64,000 nt of DNA. Origin: Emiliania huxleyi CCMP1516 (taxonomy: Eukaryota > Haptophyta > Isochrysidales > Noelaerhabdaceae). Under the pieces are notes generated by a model. That model made no database searches, was not told the DNA's origin, and saw only the letters and a program-made list of their open reading frames with translations. The stretch covers positions 104,262 to 168,261 of the forward strand of contig NW_005200659.1 in the NCBI RefSeq assembly GCF_000372725.1, in the 5' to 3' direction. The position numbers were made by a program, and so were the translations under genes. Each line of letters opens with the position of its first letter. Positions within the stretch are counted from its first letter, which is position 1. Shown here in pieces: positions 10,571-19,634 of this stretch.

Positions 10571-13566
10571 AGTTCACCTCGTTCGTCACCGCGCTGCCTC
10601 GCCCGTACATCGGCGCTTCCATCCTACTCGTCCTGCTCGCGTGCCTCATCCCGGTCTACATGGGCTCGCCTGCCTCGATCGGCACGCCTGTGGCCGACGC
10701 CGTGGACGAGCCCTCGAACATGGGCGTGATGGTCGAGTCCGTCACCGCACTACCCCTCGAGCTGTCCACCGGGCCGGCGACTGGCTCAGGTGGCGGAGCA
10801 GAGTACGCCATCGAGGAGGACCCGCTCCAGCCGATCTACCGCAAGGTCGCGGGCGACATGTTCCGCGCGGTGAATGACATCGACGTGCCCAAGACGGTCC
10901 CGCTAGTCCTCTCGTACACGTGCATCATGCTCGCCATGTACGTGGCGCGCATGGACGCGATGCAGGCACACGCGCTTGTCGGGCATGTCAAGGTCGTCGA
11001 CGCGTACGACACGACCGCCGGTGTGAACATGCCGGGATCGTATGCCGCTGGCGTCGACTCCAAGGCGGGCATGAACATGTTCCCGACGCCCGACTACTTC
11101 CCTCACGGGTGGCGCGAGCCCGAGAAGCCCATCTACATCCGATGCGCAAACAACGACTACCTCAAGGCGAAGGGCGTCGGCACCGCGTACGCCTTCGCGC
11201 TGGCTGACCCGACCAAGCCGCAGGACACCAAGGTTGTGAACACCGAGTGGGTGAACGCGCTGTACGCGCCCGGACTCGCCATGCCTCTCGTCAGCGTCAA
11301 GGAGTGCAAGGCGCAGAACATCGTGGTCCGCTTCGACCTCTGCCCACCACGCTTCAACTACCCCTCCGGGCAGACCATCTACTTCGGGGAGGACTTCAAC
11401 ATCCACCTGATGCCGCTCGGCGCATCCGTCGGCGCCAACGCCGCCAAGGCCATCGTGCGCGGCAAGCCGGGGCGGCGCCCGACGGATGGCACCTTCTGGC
11501 GGCACGCCCTGTGCATCTCCGGCGACGCGCTAAAGGACCTCAGCAAGATCGCGGACGGCGTGCCAGACCTCTCCAAGATGGACCGCAACGAGGGCCTCGA
11601 CGACGCCGCGCTGCAGGCGAACGCCAAGTACCACGCGCGGCGCAGCACCGGCCGGCCGCTGGCCACTCGCTTCGGGGGCTCGTCGCACTACGACCTCTGG
11701 TCGCCCAAGGGTGTGGTAGGCGTCGATGGGCACTGCTACGCACTCATGGTCGTCGACGAGCACACCAGCACCATCACGCCGTACATCCTGCAGACCAAGG
11801 GCCAGACGCCTGCCTACCTGCGCAAGTACTTCGCCGAGAACGAGGGAAAGGACGGCCACACGTTCCGCGGAGGAGTTGCGTTCTGCGACAACGAGGTCGT
11901 CCTCAACTCCAGCGCCGTGCGCGAGCTCTGCCTCAAGTACGGCATCACCCTCCGCAACAGCTGCCCCTACGAGCCGTGGCAGAATGGGGCGTGCGAGCGT
12001 GCGAACGCTACCTGCGGCAGGATCGTGCGGGAGATGATGGCACGCGCAGGGGGGCATGGCGCCACCCAGCTCTACCAGTACTGGGGCTACGCCTGGGTGT
12101 ACGCGGCCACCATCGCCAACGCCACCTTCGCCGTGCGCGACACCGGCAAGTCAGCGTACGAGCTCAAGACCGGGCAGCGCCCCAAGATGAACATGTTCTA
12201 CCCGTGGGCGTGCAAGATGATCGTCAAGTCGCCCTCCCACCTTGTGGCGAACGGTGTCTCACCCACGGGCGAGATGGCGGCCTTCCTCGGCATCTCGCGC
12301 ACTTCGCCCGGCTGGAAGTACGTCATCACCGAGGGTCCGCGCAAGGGGCACATCGGCACCACCACGCAGGCGACATTCTGCGTCAACGAGCTCTGGAACG
12401 GCATCGAGTACCGTGCTCCTACCTCCGACCTCACCCCGACGGACATCGAGGGCGCGTGGCCGGAGCCTGTGACCGCGGACGAGACGCCCGACGAGTCGGA
12501 CAAGGCTACGCTCGACAACAACGTGACCCGCGGCGACTCCGTCTTCCTCCCCACCACCGACAACCACGCCGGGGGGCTGACCCTCGACGAGGAGGTGGTG
12601 ATCATGCCAGACCCGGCCAACGACGGCAACGTCAACCCGCCCACAGCGGGTGCGCCTGCGCCGCGCACCACCCGCAGCCGCGGCGGCGTCTCGACGGGCG
12701 AGTACAACAACATGCTCAACGCCCGCCTCGCCGCCAATGCCACGCCCTTCGGCATCTGGGCGGCTGCGGCGGCCGCATCCCCATCGTCGTCGGTCTACCG
12801 CAACACCACGGACCAGTGCGTCGCGTACATGTCGAGCGTGGACGGCCAGATCATGCCCATGCCGGACAACATCGTGCCCAAGCACTACAAGGACATCGCC
12901 AACATCCGCGACCCCAAGCTGCGCGACGCGTGGTACAAGGCGTATGACACCGAGTTCCTCGGCCTCATCCAGAACGGCACGCTCAAGCCCATGCGCCGCC
13001 CCGCCAAGGTGCGCGTCCTCCCGCTGAAGGAGATCGCCTCCCGGAAGTCCGACGGCCGGTGCAAGTGGCGCGGCTGTGTCATGGGCAACCTGATGCGGCC
13101 CGGCGTCGACTTCACCAAGACCTTCGCGAGCGTCGTCCGCTACGGCACGACCCGCACCGTGCTCAACGTGGCCGCGCAGGAGGACATGGAACTCATCACG
13201 TGCGACCAGCCCATGGCGTACACCTGGGCGGAGCGCGGGGAGGGCGAGACCTGGTACTGCGAGATGCCGAAGGGGCTCAAGGGCAAGCCCGAGTACTGCT
13301 ACATCGACCCCATCACCGGCGAGGAGAAGGACATGGTGTGCGAGGTCGGCAACCTCTACGGCGCACCGTCCGCAGGTAACGCTTGGTGGAACCACGTCAA
13401 GTCCATCAACAAGGCGTTTCCTGGGCTCGTTCAGTCCGAGGCGGACCCGAGCTGCTTCGTCCTCACCCGCAACAGCACGAAACTCATCGTCGTCATCTAC
13501 GTGGACGACTTCGGCATCTTCCACTCCGGGACCACCGCTGGCAGGGCGCTCGCGCACGAGTACATC
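10571..13566 (+). CDS. Copia pol, continuation of the plus-strand element (truncated)
   Basis: The frame continues gag after the nested insertion. It encodes the hydrophobic segment (10587-10665), the protease-like region (Val-Asp-Ser-Lys-Ala-Gly at about 11053) and a full integrase. Integrase acidic sites are Val-Val-Asp-Glu-His, Phe-Cys-Asp-Asn-Glu, and the glutamate of Trp-Gln-Asn-Gly-Ala-Cys-Glu-Arg. Reverse transcriptase follows, with an Ile-Thr-Cys-Asp-Gln catalytic strand and the Tyr-Val-Asp-Asp box (13499-13510). At about 13567 it runs into a divergent LTR, and the last ~23 codons of the ORF are LTR sequence. RNase H and the matching 3' LTR are missing, so the copy is dead although the frame is open. 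Confidence 0.88.
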
Positions 13567-13779
13567 GTGAAGGTCTTCAGTGACCTCTCACAAGCTGTAT
13601 CCAAAGTACTGACAGAAACAGACTGCCAACACTAAAAACAAGTGTCCTGGCCGCGCCCCCAGGGCCACTTTGCCATCTGATCACGCTGCCGGTGAAGGGT
13701 AAAACCGCGCCGCTGCAGTGCCCGAGTGGTTTGTGTGGCCGTCGACTAGCGACGGCTGCGCAGTCGTCGATCTTCAACA
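13567..13779 (-). repeat. Divergent, internally deleted copia LTR D
   Basis: It begins GTGAAGGTCTTCAGTGACC and ends CGATCTTCAACA, matching the ends of LTRs B and C. It has many substitutions and lacks about 70 bp. Orientation is opposite to the pol it interrupts, so it is not that element's own 3' LTR. It is older than LTRs A-C. Confidence 0.75.
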
Positions 13780-13941
13780 TCATCACGCCGTACATCCTGC
13801 AGACCAAGGGCCAGACGCCGGCCTACCTGCGCAAGTACTTCGCCGAGAACGAGGGGAAGCACGGCCACACGTTCCGCGGAGGAGTTGCGTTCTGCGACAA
13901 CGAGATCGTCCTCAACTCCAGCGCCGTGCACGAGCTCCTCT
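13780..13941 (+). pseudogene. Copia integrase core relic
   Basis: The frame is nearly the same as 11772-11930: Ile-Thr-Pro-Tyr-Ile-Leu-Gln-Thr-Lys through Phe-Cys-Asp-Asn-Glu and Ser-Ser-Ala-Val. It then ends abruptly in unrelated sequence. It directly follows LTR D. Confidence 0.75.
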
Positions 13942-13959
13942 GTCTCGATGAATCTCGAG

Positions 13960-14500
13960 CGCCGGGGAGACGTGGCGGACGCGACCTTCGCCTCGCGCGG
14001 TCTGCGCGGCGGCCTTCGCCTCGTTGTTGGCGCGGTTCTCCTGTTGACGACACCTTCTTGCCTTCTTGCCTTCTTGGCCTCTTCGAGCATGGCCTCTTCG
14101 AGCATGGCCTCGCCCTCGGTGGACGCGCATGTTGCCGCCGATGTTCGCGGGAGCAGATGGCGTCGGTCCTCGTCCTAGACTCCTCGTGGACGCGGGACCG
14201 CCTTGGCGAGGTCCGCGCGCAACGCCTTTGTGCATTGGCTCTTCTCGAGGCCCTTCTGGATGGTCGGCGGAGTCTGGTCTGGTCGACATCGTAGTAGAAT
14301 CGATGGCATGCACGTTCCGTGTCTCAATGCGGGCCGGCGCGATAGCACCGGTAACCGCGGTGCGCGGAGCCGGACTCTAGCCGGTATACTAGGCGAGCCG
14401 GAATGCTGCGAGGTCGTTGGACGTTTTGCACGTTGACGATGATGCAGGATGGAGTCCGGGTCGGTGTGAATCGATCGGAATGCGGCGCATTTTGTACTCA
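13960..14500 (-). pseudogene. Degenerate copia gag relic
   Basis: Minus-strand translations keep scattered gag landmarks: an Ala-Leu-Arg-Ala-Asp-Leu-Ala-Lys-Ala segment, Gly-Gly-Asn-Met-Arg-Val, and Asn-Glu-Ala-Lys-Ala-Ala-Ala-Gln. Between them the sequence has drifted and frames shift. The order and spacing follow intact gag, which supports a decayed copy rather than chance. Confidence 0.55.
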
Positions 14501-14704
14501 CCGCGAATCTGTGCGGAGTCGAATGGGTCTCGGCGATTCACGTCCTCAAACACGGAATGGATTCCGCCCGCCGCCGATCACACACCAGGCGACAGAGCGG
14601 TCGAGAGCGGCGGCCGGAGGACAGCGCACCGCCACACAACAAGACAGGTCTCGTCCTACGAGTTTGAAGGCGGCTGCCGCCGCTGTGCCGCCCCGCCGCG
14701 CCGG

Positions 14705-15505
14705 CTATCCGATGCCGACGCCGGGGCTGATCTCCCCCTTCTCCGCCCCCTCCCTTTTAGCCCCGGGCAGCAGCAGCCGGTCCACCAAGCCATACTGCAG
14801 CGCCTCGTTCGCGTCGAGGTAAAAGTCGCGCTTGAAGTCTTGCTCGAGCTGCTCGGCGGAGCGGCCCGTCGCGGAGGAGAAGCCCTCGAGCACGCGCCGC
14901 TTGTCGCGCAGCACCTCCGCCACCTCAAGCCGCATCTCGGTCGCCTGCATGATGCGCGTGCGGGGCTTGCCCTCGTTGTCGTACATTGGCTCGATCGTCG
15001 GGTTCTCCATGCGGAAGCGCGCGTTGGGCAGGGCGAAGCGCTTGCCCTTGGTGCCCGCGGCGACGAGGAAGGCGGCCACCTGGGCGCACATCCCCATGTT
15101 GACCGTCTGGAACTCGTACGGCATCATCCGCATCGTGTCGTGCACGGCGAGGCCCGCCTTCATCACGCCGCCGCCCACGTTGAAGTACATGGCGGCGGGC
15201 GACTTGGAGTCCTCGGACTCGAGGTAGAGGAGCGTCGCGATCATCTGGTTCGCAAAGTCGTCGTCGATGTCCTGGGAGAGCAGCAGAATCCGCTCGCGGT
15301 ACATGCGCGAGTAGATCGAGATCCACGTCGCCTCGTCCATCCCCGGGAACTTGTACGGCACCTTGGGGGTCGACCGCATCGCGACCGGAGCGGAGAGCCG
15401 GCTCGCCCGACACGAGCGCGCTTGTGCGCCCGGGGGCGCGAGCGCCGCGGCGGCGACCACCAGCGCCATGCAAACAGATGCTCGCAAAAAGAATTCTACG
15501 AACAT
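14705..15505 (-). CDS. ClpR-like inactive Clp protease subunit, plastid-type
   Basis: The protein has about 266 residues from the ATG at 15505. The N-terminus has a hydrophobic stretch (residues ~10-26) then an Arg/Ser/Ala-rich segment, the signal-plus-transit layout of plastid proteins in secondary-plastid algae. From residue ~45 it matches ClpP: Ile-Leu-Leu-Leu-Ser-Gln-Asp-Ile-Asp-Asp, the Tyr-Phe-Asn-Val-Gly-Gly-Gly handle, and Gly-Thr-Lys-Gly-Lys-Arg-Phe-Ala-Leu-Pro-Asn-Ala-Arg. At the serine position (Gly-X-X-Ala-Ser in ClpP) it has Gln142, and at the histidine position (Met-Ile-His-Gln-Pro) it has Glu167. It should be a structural, non-catalytic ring subunit (ClpR), as in cyanobacteria and plastids. 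An upstream in-frame extension to 15640 looks non-coding. Family assignment is firm; plastid location is inferred. Confidence 0.85.
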   Translation of the reverse strand: MFVEFFLRASVCMALVVAAAALAPPGAQARSCRASRLSAPVAMRSTPKVPYKFPGMDEATWISIYSRMYRERILLLSQDIDDDFANQMIATLLYLESEDSKSPAAMYFNVGGGVMKAGLAVHDTMRMMPYEFQTVNMGMCAQVAAFLVAAGTKGKRFALPNARFRMENPTIEPMYDNEGKPRTRIMQATEMRLEVAEVLRDKRRVLEGFSSATGRSAEQLEQDFKRDFYLDANEALQYGLVDRLLLPGAKREGAEKGEISPGVGIG

Positions 15506-15526
15506 CTCCAAGTGCTCGCAAGTGCT

Positions 15527-15894
15527 CCCTTGGGTTGTCTGTTTTCTTTCTGAAGGTTGCAGCGAGAATCGGAGAGAGACTGCGAAGAGAGATAGGAAGA
15601 GGCGGACGCCCCAGGGTGGGCGACGGCTAGCGCACCACACCCCTCTCCTTAAAATCCCTGTGTGGTGGCGGCGTGCCGTCCTCCCATCCCTCCCTTGGGT
15701 TGGCTGTTTCTTTCTTTCTTTTCCCCCTTGGGTTGTCTGTTTTCTTTCTGAAGGTTGCAGCGAGAATCGGGGAGAGACTGCGAAGTCCGAAGAGAGATAG
15801 GAAGAGGCGGACGCCCAAGGGTGGGCGACGGCTAGCGCACCACACCCCTCTCCTTAAAATCCCTGTGTGGTGGCGGCGTGCCGTCCTCCCATCA
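15527..15894. repeat. Two tandem copies of a ~165-bp repeat
   Basis: Copies at about 15527-15690 and 15725-15894 (period ~198 bp) share the block from CCCTTGGGTTGTCTG to GTGCCGTCCTCCCATC with few differences. A third partial start follows at 15895-15935. A short version of the same edge recurs at 56365-56401, so the unit is dispersed. The stretch 15506-16114 otherwise holds C/T-rich sequence and no convincing gene. Confidence 0.8.
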
Positions 15895-16114
15895 AGGTCC
15901 CATCCCTCCCTTGCGCCTTGGGTTGTCCGTTTTCTTTCTTTCTTTTTTGTTTTCTTTCTTTTCTTTCTTTTCTCCAAGTGCGGCCCTCTGACAGCTGCCT
16001 CTCGCCCTCACGCCTTGCCATCCCTGCTCTCACGGCCTCACTCACCAAAGTCCCGCGCAACACGCCAGAGGGATGCCTTGCGCGCTCTCGCCAGTACCCC
16101 CCCCCCTCCCCCCC

Positions 16115-17856
16115 TCACTCCGTGGCCTTCTTCTTCTTCCCTCGTTTCGTGCTCCTGCCCACCAGGGCGAGCGCCGACTCTTTGAGCTGGTAGCGGTCTG
16201 GCACGTCCTCCTCGTCGTCGTCCGGGCCGGACCGCTCGTCCTCCTCCGCCTCGTCGTCGTGGCTCGGCGCCACTCGGAAGCCGCTGCTGGGGGTCATCCG
16301 GCGCGCAGCCTCGGGCGGCACCGCCTCGACCGGGCCGAGCAGTTCGGCGTGGTGCTCCGACTCCTCGAGGAAGGCGGCGGCGACGATCGACAGCTTCGTC
16401 TCGATTTGCCTCAGGTGGTCGAGCAGCGTCTCGTCCGAGAGCGGCGCGGTGTTCTCGTCGTCCACCTTGACCGGCGCCAAGGTGTCCATGAGGTGCTGCA
16501 CGGCCGCCTTGACGTTGACCTGCGTCCGCCAGAGCCGCTTCCACCGCTGCCGCTCCTTCTCGGTCGCGTCGCGCGAGTCGTTTGGCCCCCGCGCGGCCGC
16601 CTGCCCCTTGGCTTGCTCCGCCTCGCCGAGCGCGTGCTGCAGCCGCTCTACCTCGGCCTGCTCGCGCGCGTTCGCCTCGCGCAGCTCCTCGATCCTCCCC
16701 TCCGCATCGCTCTTCATTGCGAGCAAGCTCTGGTGCGTCTCCTCCTGGGTCGTGAACTTTTGGATCACCTCGTTCACGTCGGCCACACCGGTCGCGTCCT
16801 TGATTTGGGAGAATGCCGCCTCATACGCCGCGATCTTGTGGCGCTCCAGCTCGATGAGCTTTAGGGTCGTCTCGGCGCTCGCCCGGGCCGACTCCGTCCC
16901 GCTCTTTCCCGGCGCCTCGAGCCGGCCAGCGCGGCGCTCCTGCTCGGCGGGGCGGGGCGGCTCGGTTGCATAGATCATCGGCCGGGGATTGGGGCCCCCC
17001 GCACACGCTCGCGCCTTTTCGCTCTTGTCGAGCTCGTCCACTTTCTGCTGCTTTGACTGCAGCACCTTGCGGCGCTGCTGCAGCTCGCCCTCTCGCGACC
17101 TACGCTCCTCGGCGATGATCGCCTCGAATTTGGAGAGCTCCTGCTTTGCGGCTTGCTTGGACATGTGTGCGTCGTGCGAGAGCAGCAAGAGCTGCTCGTA
17201 CTCGCTCTCCTGCGTCCGCACGCGCACGCTCGCTGAGCGGCGTGCACACGGTGGGGCGTGCATTGACGGCCGCGCTGGTGGCCGCCCGTCGGTGGCAGCG
17301 ATCTCTCTCTCCCGAGCTCGCGCTCCTTTTGTGCCAGCTTCTCCTCGATGGTTTGCAGCTCAGCGGGGTAGTTGACGCGCTCGCGCTTGAGCCGCGAGAT
17401 GATCTGCTCATAAGTGAGCCGGCAGCGATGCGCCTCGTCGTATCGCTGCGCCTGCGCCACCAGATCCTCCTCTGCTCGCGCCAGCTGGGTTTGCGGCGAC
17501 TCGTCGCCCGTGAACTTTTGCAACTGCAGCGCCTTGAGCTTGTTGGACAGCTGCTCCGCCTGCCTGCGCTTGCGCGAATTGGAGTCGTGCAGCTTATCGT
17601 GCCGCTTCCTCAGGTCGATGATCTGAGCGTCAAGGCGCTTCAGCTCCGCCTCCGTCTCCTCTTTGCTCTGCGGCGCGAGCGAGTTGCGCAGCCTCGACGC
17701 TGAAAAGCTTCCGAGGTTCAGGTCCTTGGTGAAGAGCAGGGCGGGATTCTCGGAGGAGGCCTTGCGCTGCTCCGCCAGCGCGTTGAATCGGCGCTGCAGC
17801 TCCGCGACCTCCTCCTCGTGCGTGCCCAGCGTCTTTGCGAGGCCCTGGCCGCCCAT
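16115..17856 (-). CDS. CCDC151/ODAD3-like coiled-coil protein (outer dynein arm docking)
   Basis: Two exons (17856-17322 and 17232-16115) give about 550 residues. A GC-AG intron (17233-17321) restores frame with matching phase. The protein is almost all charged helix. Segments typical of the CCDC151/ODAD3 family are Thr-Tyr-Glu-Gln-Ile-Ile-Ser-Arg-Leu-Lys-Arg-Glu-Arg (exon 1) and Ile-Lys-Asp-Ala-Thr-Gly-Val-Ala-Asp-Val-Asn-Glu-Val-Ile-Gln-Lys-Phe (exon 2). Such proteins help anchor outer dynein arms to axonemal doublets. The C-terminus is acidic, then Lys-rich. The exact intron borders are inferred, and a frameshift is the alternative. Family call is moderately sure; a related ODA coiled-coil protein (CCDC114 type) is possible. 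Confidence 0.7.
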
Positions 17857-18040
17857 TGCGAGTTGTAACCGAAGCCGTTTTTCTCACCCCTGTTGTTGTT
17901 TTGATTTCGCCCTTGTTTGTTTCTCTTGGCACCTTGGAGTGCTGGGGGGGGCGACAGGAGGAATGTGGCCCTGAGTTATGTGTACGCCAACTCAGGGTGT
18001 GTGGCAGCCAGCTGGCTGTGTGTCTTGTGAGCTTGTTTGT

Positions 18041-18152
18041 GTCTGTGTGTCGCTCGTGCGTGTCGTCATCATCTGTCTTGCGTCCACCCATACCGCGTTG
18101 GTGTCCAGTCCGAGCCTGGCTGTTCTTCACCTTTCTACCTACCTACCTACCT
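18041..18152 (+). repeat. Dispersed ~110-bp repeat with TACC run
   Basis: The block from GTCTGTGTGTCGCTCGTG to CTACCTACCTACC recurs, reverse-complemented and about 95% alike, at 42820-42930. Its last ~33 bp recur at 19525-19557, also reverse-complemented. None of the copies falls in a gene I can support. Confidence 0.8.
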
Positions 18153-18363
18153 CTTGAGGGGAAATTGAGCACGGGGTTGGATGAGCCGTGGAGAGATTCG
18201 CTAAGGCCCCTCTTGTGATCGAAGAACCGAACGGCGCGAGGGCCCGCATCTTTGATTTGCTGTGTGAGTGAGTGTTGAGGTGATGTGAGCGAGCGTGCGC
18301 GCGGCGCGCGTGCCGTTTTGGGTCTCTTTTATTTATACCAGTGATGAAATAAAAACCCAAGAG

Positions 18364-19268
18364 AGGGGTGGGAGGGCGGGAGAATCCAAAAAAAGCCGTC
18401 CAAAAAGCCACAAAAAGCCAGCGAGCCTCCCGTTACGCGATTGCTCGCGAAGCGCAGCATGATGTGCGTGGCCAGCGTGGGAGCAGGCCGGCGCCGACGC
18501 TGCCAGAACTAAGACGAGACCGCGACCGACGGACGGCGGCCCTGCGGGGGAGCCTCCGCGCGGTTGACGACGTCCTCGTGACTTGCCTTCAGAGCGACGA
18601 GGATCTCGCATGCTTTGAGGAGGCGCTCGGCGAACGGCTGCCAGAGATGGGCACGGATGCTGCAGCAGGGCGAGAGGCGAACGCCGAGAGTGCGGAGGCC
18701 GCACCGCGACTGGAGGCTGCAGCAGAGCAGCAGCGGGATGCGGATTAGCATGTTAGCACTGCCGGCGCGCCACAGCGAGGCAGAGTGCTGCAAAGCGCGA
18801 GAGGCGTGGTGGTGGCATGGGTGGTGGGCTCCGGACTCGAGGCTGCGGAATGGGAAGGGGGCGGGGTGAGGAAGAGAGAGTGCGATGTACTGAAAATCCG
18901 GGGTGGGAGGGCGGGAGAATCCAAAAGTCCAAAAAGCCACAAAAAGCCAGCGAGCCTCCCGTTACGCGATCGCTCGCGAAGCGCAGCATGATGCGTGGCC
19001 AGCGCGGGAGCAGGTAGGTCGGCGCCGACGCTGCCAGAACTAAGACGAGACCGCGACCGACGGCGGGCCGCGTGCTGGCGAGCATCCGCGCTGCTGACGA
19101 CGTGCTCGAGACTGACCTTCAGAGCGACGAGATTCTCGCATGCTTTGAGGAGGCGCTCGGCGAACGGCAGCCAGAGATGGGAACGGATGCTGCAGCAGGG
19201 CGAGAGGCGAACGCCGAGAGTGCGGAGGCCGCACCGCGACTGGAGGCTGCAGCAGAGCAGCAGCGGGA
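18364..19268. repeat. Tandem segmental duplication, ~375-bp copies
   Basis: Copies at 18364-18738 and 18900-19268 match through most of their length with small indels. The plus frame reads a shared acidic segment (Asp-Asp-Val-Leu ... Phe-Glu-Glu-Ala-Leu-Gly-Glu-Arg ... Pro-Glu-Met-Gly), but neither copy has a start, stop and splice context that I can join into a gene, and the minus strand is open too. The stretch 17857-19634 otherwise contains the 5' side of the minus-strand coiled-coil gene and repeats. Confidence 0.8.
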
Positions 19269-19634
19269 ACATTCCCTGCTTGCACAGAAAACCGACTTTA
19301 CCACGCGCCGCGCTCCTCGACTCTCTCGCACCCGCCCCGACCCACGCCCCTCACGAGATAGGCGGCTGCGACCCTGCCTGAGAGTGCGCAGCGGTGCCGC
19401 TGGCGTGCTCACACCACATCCACCCATCATGCCTGCATCATTCCTGCACGCACTGCCCGGTCTGGTCGGGGCGTGGGGCGAGATCTGGCATGGCGGCGCG
19501 CTTGAACTGAGCGCCTTCGATCGTCTAGGTAGGTAGAAAGGTGAAGAACAGCCAGGCGATCGTCTCGGCCACGCAAAAGCCCCCTTCACACTCCGGGAGC
19601 CGAACCCACCAAACACAGAGACCGGCGCGCCGAG

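Noticed and set aside
14417-15553. A 378-codon plus-strand frame
   Set aside because: It is antisense to the ClpR-like gene and has no recognisable features.
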